NCBI GenBank assembly: GCA_015489565.1
Contig: WFZM01000022.1
Span: 1-9,590 of the forward strand
Source: Patescibacteria group bacterium
GTDB taxonomy: Bacteria; Patescibacteriota; Minisyncoccia; Phycocordibacterales; UBA2100
Direction of reading: 5' to 3'
DNA: 9,590 nt
Within the stretch, counting starts at the first letter, position 1. Each line of letters opens with the position of its first letter. Both the position numbers and the translations under genes were made by a program. The notes beneath the pieces were generated by a model. It ran no database searches. It was not told where the DNA came from and was given only the letters and a program-made list of their open reading frames with translations. Shown here piece after piece: positions 1 through 5,506 of this stretch.

Positions 1-1
1 G

Positions 2-10
2 TGTTAGAAT
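2..10 (+). promoter_or_regulatory. Extended -10 promoter element of dnaX
   Basis: TGT followed by TAGAAT (hexamer at 5-10) fits a TGn-extended -10 element. Its last base is 7 nt before the first base of the dnaX ATG, so transcription would start at or next to the start codon and give a leaderless mRNA. The -35 region lies outside the window. The same spacing recurs upstream of other genes here, which raises confidence a little. Confidence 0.45.
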
Positions 11-16
11 ATAGCC

Positions 17-1048
17 ATGTCAGAACTTGCATTATATAGAAAATATCGCCCGCAAAACTTTGATGAACTTATAGGCCAAGATGATATAGTCAAGACACTC
101 AAGGGTGCAATAGAAAAAGGGCAGGTGTCACACGCATATCTTTTTACCGGAGCGCGCGGAGTGGGAAAAACTTCTACAGCGCGCATCTTTGCAAAAGAGC
201 TTGGCACCTCCGAAAAAGACCTTTTTGAGCTTGATGCGGCAAGTAACAGAAAAATTGACGACTTCAGAGAGCTTTCTGAATCTGTGCAAAGCCTTCCTTT
301 TGATTCAAAATACAAAATATATATTATAGACGAGGTGCACATGCTCACAAAAGAAGCATTTAATGCTTTTTTAAAAACTCTCGAGGAGCCGCCTGCACAT
401 GTTATTTTCATATTAGCTACGACAGATCTAGACAAGGTCCCGGATACCATAAGAAGCAGATGTCAGGTTCTATCCTTCAAAGCGGCAGACAGCAAAGCCA
501 TAAGTGAGGCTCTCAAAAGAATAGCTAAAAAGGAGTCTTTGAAAATAGGTGAAGATGCCTTGGCGCTCATATCTTTTCTGGCAGAAGGTTCTTTCCGTGA
601 CGCTATCGGCATATTTCAAAAAGCTCTGAGCGCAAGCCAAGACAATAAAATAGACCTTAAAGACGTAGAGAATGCTGCGCAAATACCACCTTTAAGTGCC
701 AGCATTGAAATACTGGAGGCTATTGGAAGAAAGGACGTCGCCTCCGCACTTGAGATAATCGCCGATCTTGAAAGTGCCAATATAGATTTTAAAGTATTTG
801 CAGATTTGCTGGCACAAAGCATTCGAGAAGTTTTGCAACTACGTATTTCGCCAAGAACTGAAAAGGTTTTGCGCAAAAAATACACAGAGGAGACTTTTTT
901 GAAACTGCAAAAGCTTGCTAAAGAAGCCACAAATATAAACTCTAAAACCCTGGTCAATCTTATAGAAAAAATGGAGCTTATGGTATATAGCAAATCCAAG
1001 GCTTCTGTTTTGGAGCTTTTTGTTTACGACGCTTTAAATATTGACTAG
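17..1048 (+). CDS. dnaX: DNA polymerase III subunit gamma/tau (clamp-loader ATPase), short form
   Basis: This is the AAA+ motor subunit of the clamp loader, which opens and loads the beta sliding clamp at primed sites. The 343-residue protein begins with the family signature ALYRKYRPQ. It has a Walker A motif GARGVGKT (about 45-52), Walker B DEVH (105-108), sensor 1 ATT (134-136), the SRC arginine-finger motif (147-149) and the sensor 2 GSFRDA segment (191-196). It ends after the collar domain, so the tau-specific C-terminal domains are absent. The usual four-cysteine zinc module between the Walker A helix and the DAAS motif is also missing. The chain runs from FAKELG straight to DLFELDAAS, and the only cysteine is C149 of SRC. 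The ATG at 17 is chosen because homologues start at this point. There is no Shine-Dalgarno sequence; an extended -10 lies 7 nt upstream. Identity is secure; loss of the zinc module is read directly. Confidence 0.96.
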   Translation: MSELALYRKYRPQNFDELIGQDDIVKTLKGAIEKGQVSHAYLFTGARGVGKTSTARIFAKELGTSEKDLFELDAASNRKIDDFRELSESVQSLPFDSKYKIYIIDEVHMLTKEAFNAFLKTLEEPPAHVIFILATTDLDKVPDTIRSRCQVLSFKAADSKAISEALKRIAKKESLKIGEDALALISFLAEGSFRDAIGIFQKALSASQDNKIDLKDVENAAQIPPLSASIEILEAIGRKDVASALEIIADLESANIDFKVFADLLAQSIREVLQLRISPRTEKVLRKKYTEETFLKLQKLAKEATNINSKTLVNLIEKMELMVYSKSKASVLELFVYDALNID

Positions 1049-1067
1049 CAATATTAAACTTATAAAC

Positions 1068-1088
1068 AATGGAGGGTCAAACTCCATT
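1068..1088 (+). terminator. Terminator hairpin after dnaX
   Basis: The arms AATGGAG (1068-1074) and CTCCATT (1082-1088) pair perfectly over 7 bp around a 7-nt loop, followed by a T-rich run (ATTTGTATTTTTG). It lies 19 nt past the dnaX stop and before the tRNA promoter, as expected for an intrinsic terminator. Confidence 0.7.
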
Positions 1089-1168
1089 ATTTGTATTTTT
1101 GTCTTGTCATTAATTTAAAAGAGCTGATATATCATTAAAAATGAGAGTGTAGCAGAGCTACTAAAATT

Positions 1169-1196
1169 TTGATTTTTCTAAACTTTTGTATATAAT
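1169..1196 (+). promoter_or_regulatory. Sigma-70 promoter for tRNA-Gln
   Basis: A TTGATT -35 (1169-1174), a 16-nt spacer and a perfect TATAAT -10 (1191-1196) lie 57 nt upstream of the mature tRNA 5' end. This predicts a leader of about 50 nt, starting near 1203, to be removed by RNase P. The leader can form a small hairpin (AACGC 1202-1206 with GCGTT 1212-1216). Confidence 0.7.
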
Positions 1197-1252
1197 ATCC
1201 AAACGCGCTTGGCGTTAGGAGTTCTTTTGTTAAAGTGATAAATTAAATTTAT

Positions 1253-1323
1253 TGCCGGGTCGTCTAAAGGTAGGACAGCGGGTTTTGGTCCCGTTAGTCG
1301 GGGTTCGAGTCCCTGCCCGGCAG
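1253..1323 (+). tRNA. tRNA-Gln (anticodon UUG)
   Basis: A complete cloverleaf can be drawn. The acceptor stem is TGCCGGG (1253-1259) with CCCGGCA (1316-1322). The D arm is GTC/GAC with an AAAGGTAG-type loop. The anticodon stem GCGGG/CCCGT (1278-1282, 1290-1294) closes the 7-nt loop TTTTGGT, placing anticodon TTG at 1285-1287. The T arm carries TTCGAGT. The discriminator base is G1323. The following bases are CAG, so the 3' CCA is not encoded and must be added by CCA-adding enzyme. The gene has its own promoter and terminator. Its 3' end is repeated 219 bp downstream. Confidence 0.97.
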
Positions 1324-1325
1324 CA
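1306..1325 (+). repeat. Direct repeat copy 1: 3' end of tRNA-Gln
   Basis: The 20-nt sequence CGAGTCCCTGCCCGGCAGCA covers part of the T loop, the 3' side of the T stem, the 3' acceptor strand, the discriminator and 2 nt of flank. An identical copy lies at 1525-1544, an offset of 219 bp. A duplicated tRNA 3' end is the usual footprint of site-specific integration by a tyrosine recombinase, but a partial tandem duplication of the tRNA would look the same. Confidence 0.9.
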
Positions 1326-1326
1326 G

Positions 1327-1351
1327 AAAAACGCCCAAAAAGGGCGTTTTT
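1327..1351 (+). terminator. Intrinsic terminator of tRNA-Gln
   Basis: AAAAACGCCC (1327-1336) and GGGCGTTTTT (1342-1351) form a 10-bp stem with an AAAAA loop. The downstream arm supplies the U-tract. It begins 3 nt after the discriminator base, so the primary tRNA transcript has a very short trailer. Because of its A/T flanks it could also act in reverse orientation. Confidence 0.88.
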
Positions 1352-1355
1352 ATGA

Positions 1356-1541
1356 TGCCGGGAGCAAAAGTATCTGCTTACTTTTGCGACAGGGGCTCGA
1401 AAGGCTTTGCTATGTCGCACGTAGGACGCACGGAGTAAGTCCGAGTACGACAGCAAAGCCCGGGCAGGAAACTCTTAGCGAATTCGAGCGCACAAGCGCG
1501 AAGAATGAGCTTAGAGTTTGACGCCGAGTCCCTGCCCGGCA
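1356..1541 (+). other. Structured tRNA-Gln-derived element (oversized cloverleaf or attachment-site remnant)
   Basis: This non-coding stretch is bounded by copies of the two tRNA-Gln acceptor strands, TGCCGGG (1356-1362) and CCCGGCA (1535-1541). Inside are three hairpins in series. Arm 1 is GCAAAAGTA/TACTTTTGC (1364-1372, 1379-1387), a 9-bp stem with a 6-nt loop. Arm 2 is GGCTTTGCT/AGCAAAGCC (1403-1411, 1452-1460), with inner pairs GTCG/CGAC or GGAC/GTCC. Arm 3 is AAACTCT/AGAGTTT (1469-1475, 1513-1519), continuing as AGC/GCT, TTC/GAA and GCGC/GCGC with an ACAA loop. Terminators flank it on both sides. It is not a functional tRNA: it has no D arm, no anticodon loop and no proper T loop. Translations of it on either strand resemble no protein I recognise. 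It may be a structured RNA, a folded recombination site, or a duplicated tRNA invaded by palindromes. Confidence 0.6.
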
Positions 1542-1544
1542 GCA
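1525..1544 (+). repeat. Direct repeat copy 2 of the tRNA-Gln 3' end
   Basis: This is a perfect 20-of-20 match to 1306-1325; the bases on either side differ. No intact tRNA precedes this copy. Instead it closes the structured element that starts with TGCCGGG at 1356. Its CCCGGCA (1535-1541) can pair with that heptamer, and its CCTGCCCGG (1531-1539) can pair with the internal CCGGGCAGG (1460-1468). Confidence 0.9.
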
Positions 1545-1563
1545 CTAGATGGGCACTAGATGA
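1542..1563 (+). repeat. Short tandem repeat, 11-bp period
   Basis: GCACTAGATG occurs at 1542-1551 and again at 1553-1562, two units of an 11-bp period directly after the second tRNA-end repeat. It may be a slippage or target-duplication scar; nothing more can be said. Confidence 0.6.
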
Positions 1564-1567
1564 GCTA

Positions 1568-1598
1568 AACAAAATCGCGCTTTGAGCGCGATTTTGTT
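1568..1598 (+). terminator. Strong terminator hairpin after the structured element
   Basis: A perfect 14-bp stem, AACAAAATCGCGCT (1568-1581) with AGCGCGATTTTGTT (1585-1598), encloses a 3-nt loop TTG and is followed by CTTTC. The G/C-rich apex and A/T-rich base on both sides make a bidirectional terminator likely. It suggests that a transcript crosses the preceding element, or that readthrough from either side is blocked here. Confidence 0.8.
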
Positions 1599-1603
1599 CT
1601 TTC

Positions 1604-1771
1604 AAAGCCAGATTCTAAGCATTCTCTCACAGATAATAAAAGTAATACAGGTTGTTTATGTGGTAGATATTTGGGTTGTTTTGTAATATAGTTTATTTAG
1701 TGTCTAGGTTTGTTCGGTAATTAGAAAATGTTATTTTTGTATAGTAAGCTATGTTGCTTTATATTAACAAA
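1604..1771. other. AT-rich intergenic stretch without a recognisable gene
   Basis: This is part of the gene-free interval of about 240 bp between the terminator and the helicase start. The sequence is T- and G-rich on the + strand. I see no convincing ORF, RNA fold or promoter pair in this part. TAACAAAT occurs twice near its end (1765-1772 and 1775-1782). Confidence 0.5.
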
Positions 1772-1803
1772 TTCTAACAAATCTCGTCTCTGAGATTTTA
1801 GAA
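1772..1803 (+). promoter_or_regulatory. Inverted repeat upstream of the helicase promoter
   Basis: TTCTA (1772-1776) plus AAATCTC (1779-1785) pair with GAGATTT (1792-1798) plus TAGAA (1799-1803). This makes 12 bp with a 2-nt bulge and a 6-nt loop. It ends 20 nt before the extended -10 of the helicase gene, next to where a -35 would sit, so it could be an operator. A weak terminator is the alternative. Confidence 0.4.
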
Positions 1804-1823
1804 ATGCTAAAAAATGTGGCTTG

Positions 1824-1832
1824 TGCTATAAT
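1824..1832 (+). promoter_or_regulatory. Extended -10 promoter of the PIF1-like helicase
   Basis: TGC plus TATAAT (hexamer at 1827-1832) is a consensus extended -10. No good -35 is visible, as is usual for this class. The predicted start is about 1839-1840, exactly at the ATG at 1840, so the message should be leaderless. This also rules out the in-frame ATG at 1804 as start, since it lies upstream of the promoter. Confidence 0.7.
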
Positions 1833-1839
1833 GACACAC

Positions 1840-3495
1840 ATGAAGCAAAAAACGGCACTGGATATTTTAAAGACCGGTAGAAATGTATTTCTAACAGGCG
1901 CGGCAGGGACCGGAAAGACTTATCTTTTAAACCAATATATAAAGTGGCTTCGGGAAAATAATATACCTCTTGCGATTACTGCAAGTACGGGTATTGCCGC
2001 TACGCATCTTGGTGGACAGACCATACACTCTTGGTCAGGTATAGGTATTAAAGATTATCTGTCGGAATGGGATTTAGATGCCATGAGCCAAAAACAGGCA
2101 TTAGTTAAGCGCGTCAACAGTCCCAAAGTGCTAATTATAGATGAAATCTCCATGCTCAAAGCGGGAACGCTTGATATGATAAACGAGCTTTTAAAGTTCT
2201 TGCGCCAAAGCGAAGAGCCTTTTGGGGGCATGCAAGTAATATTGTCAGGTGATTTTTTTCAGTTACCGCCGGTTTTACGCAGTACAGAACTTGAAGGTAT
2301 GGATACAGAAAGTGTCTTTGCTTTTAGTTCAAGCGCATGGCAAGAAGCAGGCTTTAAGACACTTTACCTTAAAGAGCAATATCGCCAGCAAGACGAGCTT
2401 ATAGACATACTAAATGCGATAAGAGAAAGAGAGCTTGACTCTGCCTTGTTTCAAAAATTAAAGGATAGGGTGGGGGCGCGCCCTACGGGCGCGCCCCCTG
2501 TCCGCCTGCACACCCATAACGCAAATGTAGACCTTGCCAACGAATCAGAGCTTCAGAAAATATCAGGAGAGCTTTTTGAAAGCCCGATGATACTTAAAGG
2601 CAATAAAGCTCGCGCAGAGAATATGGCTCGTAATGTACTTGCTCCGGAACAATTGCGCCTAAAAGTAGGGGCAAGGGTGATGTTCGTTAAAAATGACCCG
2701 GCTCAAAAATATGTAAACGGTAGCCTTGGAGATGTTATAGATTTTTCTTTTGGCGCTCCGGTAGTGCGCCTGGACAGTGGCGAGATTATAGAAACAGAAA
2801 AAGCAGAGTGGAGCATAGAAAACGAAAACGGAAAAGTATTGGCATCGGTCGAGCAATACCCGCTCAGGCTTGCATGGGCTATTACCGTACACAAATCGCA
2901 AGGCATGAGCATGGATGCGGCAAGTATGGACCTGTCTAAAAGCTTTGTGCCGGGGCAGGGATATGTTGCGCTATCTCGCGTGCGGAAACTAAGCGGTCTG
3001 TTTATAGAAGGCCTGAACGATATCGCCACTCAAGTGAGCGACCTTGTATTTGAGCAAGACCAAAGCTTCCAAGCAGAGTCCGAGCAAATTGAAAAAATAT
3101 TTGAAAACTACTCTGAAAACAAGAGGCGAGAAATGCAAGACGAATTCATCAAAGAAAATGCTGTAAGAAACGAACGGGAAGAAAAGCTTGCCAGCCACCT
3201 AGAGAGCCTGCAACTGTTAAATTCATTTAACTCTCTGCAAGATATAGCAAAAAAACGAGAGCTTAAAGCCACGACCATAATAGGACACTTTGAGAAAGCC
3301 CAAGAGGAGGGTTTGAGTTTTGATATAAGTGAACTGAAAGAAATTAAAAGGATAAAGATAAATAAAATATTTGACAGCTTCGAGCGATTGGGCTTTGAAA
3401 AACTAAGCCCTGTCTACGAGGATTTAAAATCTACTATAAACTACGACGAGCTGCGTCTTGCGCGAATTTTATACAAATTCGGAAAAGAAAACTGA
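1840..3495 (+). CDS. PIF1-like superfamily 1 DNA helicase with C-terminal helix-turn-helix
   Basis: This is an ATP-dependent 5'-3' helicase of the PIF1/RRM3 group, expected to act on replication intermediates, R-loops or G-quadruplexes; the substrate is inferred from the family. The 551 residues contain Walker A GAAGTGKT (20-27), motif Ia ASTGIAA (48-54), Walker B DEISM (101-105), motif III GDFFQLPPV (137-145), EQYRQ (179-183), HKSQG (351-355) and YVALSR (375-380). After a charged, probably coiled linker, residues about 457-487 form a helix-turn-helix of the kind found at the C-terminus of RecQ and related helicases. The start at 1840 is preferred over the in-frame ATG at 1804 because a consensus extended -10 lies between them and because homologues begin with the xxxALDILKTG stretch. 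A 12-bp GC-rich palindrome lies inside the gene (2472-2498, residues 211-220). The gene converges with the HisRS-like gene, with 47 bp between. Confidence 0.93.
   Translation: MKQKTALDILKTGRNVFLTGAAGTGKTYLLNQYIKWLRENNIPLAITASTGIAATHLGGQTIHSWSGIGIKDYLSEWDLDAMSQKQALVKRVNSPKVLIIDEISMLKAGTLDMINELLKFLRQSEEPFGGMQVILSGDFFQLPPVLRSTELEGMDTESVFAFSSSAWQEAGFKTLYLKEQYRQQDELIDILNAIRERELDSALFQKLKDRVGARPTGAPPVRLHTHNANVDLANESELQKISGELFESPMILKGNKARAENMARNVLAPEQLRLKVGARVMFVKNDPAQKYVNGSLGDVIDFSFGAPVVRLDSGEIIETEKAEWSIENENGKVLASVEQYPLRLAWAITVHKSQGMSMDAASMDLSKSFVPGQGYVALSRVRKLSGLFIEGLNDIATQVSDLVFEQDQSFQAESEQIEKIFENYSENKRREMQDEFIKENAVRNEREEKLASHLESLQLLNSFNSLQDIAKKRELKATTIIGHFEKAQEEGLSFDISELKEIKRIKINKIFDSFERLGFEKLSPVYEDLKSTINYDELRLARILYKFGKEN
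2472..2498. repeat. GC-rich perfect palindrome inside the helicase gene
   Basis: GGGGGCGCGCCC and GGGCGCGCCCCC flank the loop TAC, giving a 12-bp stem with no mismatch. Composition jumps to almost all G/C within a gene that is otherwise AT-leaning. It encodes residues 211-220 (VGARPTGAPP), in a loop between the EQYRQ and THNAxVD motifs, and keeps the reading frame. Confidence 0.85.
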
Positions 3496-3542
3496 TATAT
3501 AAAAGTCCAGATCAAATATACTCAGCAACAATAGTATAAGCA

Positions 3543-4736
3543 TCAAAATAGAGTTTTTAAGTGTTTAATCAAATCTTTCTGGGCAATAATTTTTTGTGTC
3601 TGGTCGTCTAAATTTCGTATAATCAAAGTTTTATCTATTGCCTCTTTGTGTCCTAAAATAACAGCATATTTAGCTCCATAATCCAAAGCCAGCTTGTATT
3701 GCTCAAGCAAAGACAGGGAAGCTATAGAATGCCCTACATCAAAATTCTCTTTTTGCATGAGCTCTAAGAGCTTGGCTCCTTGTGACTTGGCCATAAGACC
3801 GAGTTGGATGAAATATACTTTTTTCTTTTTGGGGTCATACGCAGCACTTTTGGCTACTTTTGTTTTACGACCTTTTTTCTCAAGCTTTAAAACAAGAGAT
3901 GCGGCGGGCAAAGACCTTTTGTAAATATTTTCAATAGCCGAGTCGTAGCGTCCGCCGTAAGCTATTAATTCTTTCTCTCCCGTATCTTCTAAAATATATA
4001 CTTTAAAAATCAAATGGCGCCACATATCAACCGAGCCAAACAGGTAAGGGTTTAAATTGTAATTTATACCCATCTGCTCCATATAATTTAAGAAAGAGTA
4101 GAAGTGTTTCTGTGCATAATCGCTCAGATAATCCATTATAGAAGGCGCATCATCCAACATTTCAGCATTGTCCTTTAGAAGCTTGGCCACTGCTTTTATT
4201 ATTTTATCCTCATTAAAATCTTTTAATATCGCTTCCGGTAGCTTTTTTTTGTTTTTCCTAAGGAAGCGCTTCATATCCTGCAAGTATTTGATGGCACTAT
4301 CTTTGTCTCCCATTGAATTCACTTCCACCAATATTTCTTTTTTGCTTAATTTGCGAACTATTAAGTCCACCATAAAAACCAAAAGAGATTCGGCAAAGGA
4401 GTCCTCCTCACCCAAAATATGCAAAGCGTAATCTATCTGCTTTGCCTTCTTGGATTTTGACACATCATCAAAAGAATAGCTTTGCAAATTGCCATTTAAG
4501 TTCTCCGGATTAATTTTTGTGGCAAAAGTTTTAGCAAAACCGAGAATCTTTTTTTCAAGCGGGTCTATGAGCTCCGGCTGTATTTTAGTCGTGGAGGCTT
4601 TGAATTTAGCTGAAGCTTGACCTTGCTCTTCCAGTAAAGTATCCAAATCTTGAAATCCGTAAAAACTTAGAATTTCATTTATCGCCTGTATCAAATCTGT
4701 AGTGTTTTTGATACCGGTGTTTTGCAATAAAAACAT
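3543..4736 (-). CDS. Histidyl-tRNA synthetase-like protein, probably catalytically inactive
   Basis: The 397-residue protein follows the HisRS fold order but has lost active-site residues. Recognisable parts are an EVNSMGD segment (138-144, HisRS LEINSLG), DAPSIMDYL (196-204), YGGRYD (260-265, the histidine-binding AGGRYDGL motif) and a full C-terminal anticodon-binding (HGTP) domain (about 306-397, with RNLDDQTQ). The RGLDYYTRTVFE motif has become GSVDMWRHLIFKV (234-246). The motif 2 region (about 86-110) lacks the FRxE...GRYRxF arginines. The motif 3 site (274-288) reads LPAASLVLKLEKK, without GxxxGxERL and its ATP-binding Arg. The N-terminus is short and motif 1 is not evident. Unlike HisZ it keeps the anticodon-binding domain. 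It starts 5 nt after the lepB stop, so the two are probably co-transcribed. Family membership is clear; a tRNA-binding or regulatory role is inference. Confidence 0.8.
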   Translation of the reverse strand: MFLLQNTGIKNTTDLIQAINEILSFYGFQDLDTLLEEQGQASAKFKASTTKIQPELIDPLEKKILGFAKTFATKINPENLNGNLQSYSFDDVSKSKKAKQIDYALHILGEEDSFAESLLVFMVDLIVRKLSKKEILVEVNSMGDKDSAIKYLQDMKRFLRKNKKKLPEAILKDFNEDKIIKAVAKLLKDNAEMLDDAPSIMDYLSDYAQKHFYSFLNYMEQMGINYNLNPYLFGSVDMWRHLIFKVYILEDTGEKELIAYGGRYDSAIENIYKRSLPAASLVLKLEKKGRKTKVAKSAAYDPKKKKVYFIQLGLMAKSQGAKLLELMQKENFDVGHSIASLSLLEQYKLALDYGAKYAVILGHKEAIDKTLIIRNLDDQTQKIIAQKDLIKHLKTLF

Positions 4737-4741
4737 AATTT

Positions 4742-5443
4742 TTATTTTTTAAATTCGTAAGCTGCCGGGAATAATGAAATTTCGCTGAAAGGGTAAAGTC
4801 TCAAGAATGCCCGGCCTACTATTTTGTCTCTACTTAGCGCACCCCAGAAGCGCGAGTCGTAGCTACCCGCACGGTTGTCTCCCATGACAAAATACTCGTC
4901 TTCTTTGAGACTTAATTTCAAATTGTTGTGTGAAATATTCTTTTCGGAAACATAGGGTTCTTTTAACTCAAATCCCTCCTTGTAATCTTTGTTATAAATG
5001 ATAACTTTACCGTCTTTTATCTCTACAATCTCTCCGGGAAGTCCTATAATACGCTTTATGAAATACTTTCCTTTGCTTACCGGAGCTTTAAAAACTATTA
5101 CATCACCACGCTCCGGTTCGTGCAGAAACTTATAAGTAAAAACGTCTATGAGCAAATAATCCCAAGTCTCAAAAGAAGGGTCCATAGACTTACCGTTTAC
5201 CAGAAACGGCTTTCCGACAAAAAGGCGTATTGGTATAACTATTATGGCTACTATCACTATGGTACTAACAATGCTGTAGATAAATTCCCAAAAAGAAGTT
5301 CTGCTGTCAGTAACTGCTTTGTCGTTCTTCTCCTCTTGCTTTGCTTCCTTAATAGTGTTAGCGGATTCCGCTTCTGAAAAAGCCTTGTTTTTTAAATCTC
5401 TGTTAGTCGAGATATCCTTGTCTTTAGGCTCTTTATATGACAT
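4742..5443 (-). CDS. lepB: Signal peptidase I
   Basis: This membrane-bound serine protease cleaves signal peptides from exported proteins using a Ser/Lys dyad. The 233 residues begin with a hydrophilic, charged cytoplasmic tail (1-50). One transmembrane helix follows (about 54-74, rich in I and V), then the periplasm-facing catalytic domain. The nucleophile is S86 in NGKSMDPS (83-90). The general base is K130 in YFIKRIIGLPGE (127-138). Box E is MGDNRAGSYDSRFWG (187-201). The cytoplasmic tail is longer than in minimal Gram-positive type enzymes and has no known motif. No Shine-Dalgarno is present; an extended -10 lies 7 nt upstream, suggesting a leaderless mRNA. It heads a two-gene unit with the HisRS-like gene and diverges from folD. 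Confidence 0.96.
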   Translation of the reverse strand: MSYKEPKDKDISTNRDLKNKAFSEAESANTIKEAKQEEKNDKAVTDSRTSFWEFIYSIVSTIVIVAIIVIPIRLFVGKPFLVNGKSMDPSFETWDYLLIDVFTYKFLHEPERGDVIVFKAPVSKGKYFIKRIIGLPGEIVEIKDGKVIIYNKDYKEGFELKEPYVSEKNISHNNLKLSLKEDEYFVMGDNRAGSYDSRFWGALSRDKIVGRAFLRLYPFSEISLFPAAYEFKK

Positions 5444-5449
5444 GGCAGT

Positions 5450-5479
5450 ATTTTACCATATACATAGACCTTGACACAA
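5450..5479 (-). promoter_or_regulatory. lepB promoter (extended -10)
   Basis: On the minus strand, TGG plus TAAAAT (hexamer at 5455-5450) ends 7 nt before the lepB ATG. A weak -35, TTGTGT (5479-5474), sits 18 nt upstream. Its -35 overlaps the folD -35 on the other strand, so RNA polymerase binding to one promoter should exclude the other. Confidence 0.6.
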
Positions 5480-5499
5480 TGAATTAAAAGTGGGAAAAT
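5471..5499 (+). promoter_or_regulatory. folD promoter
   Basis: A perfect TTGACA -35 (5471-5476), a 17-nt spacer and a TGG-extended GAAAAT -10 (5494-5499) end 8 nt before the folD ATG. The expected transcription start coincides with the start codon. Confidence 0.65.
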
Positions 5500-5506
5500 C
5501 TGGAAC

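Noticed and set aside
1149..1161. Hairpin GTAGC-AGA-GCTAC upstream of the tRNA promoter
   Set aside because: A 5-bp stem without supporting context is expected by chance.
1356..1541. tmRNA, SRP RNA or intron-containing tRNA
   Set aside because: There is no tag reading frame, no TTCRA T loop, no SRP domain IV motif and no anticodon arm split by an intron; only the acceptor strands match tRNA-Gln.
1178..1605. Overlapping ORFs of 75-92 codons on both strands across tRNA-Gln and the downstream element
   Set aside because: They run through the tRNA and perfect hairpins, lack promoters or starts of the local type, and their translations (for example LEPRLTGPKPAVLPLDDPA) are just antisense readings of the tRNA.
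1804..1839. Upstream ATG giving a helicase longer by 12 residues
   Set aside because: A consensus extended -10 (1824-1832) lies within that extension and predicts transcription starting at the ATG at 1840.
3493..3495. UGA recoding to glycine, as in some CPR lineages
   Set aside because: TGA ends the helicase at a natural C-terminus, no in-frame TGA occurs inside the seven genes, and ordinary glycine codons are used throughout.
3496..3542. Terminator between the convergent helicase and HisRS-like genes
   Set aside because: Only a 6-bp AT hairpin (TATACT/AGTATA, 10-nt loop) without a T-tract is visible.
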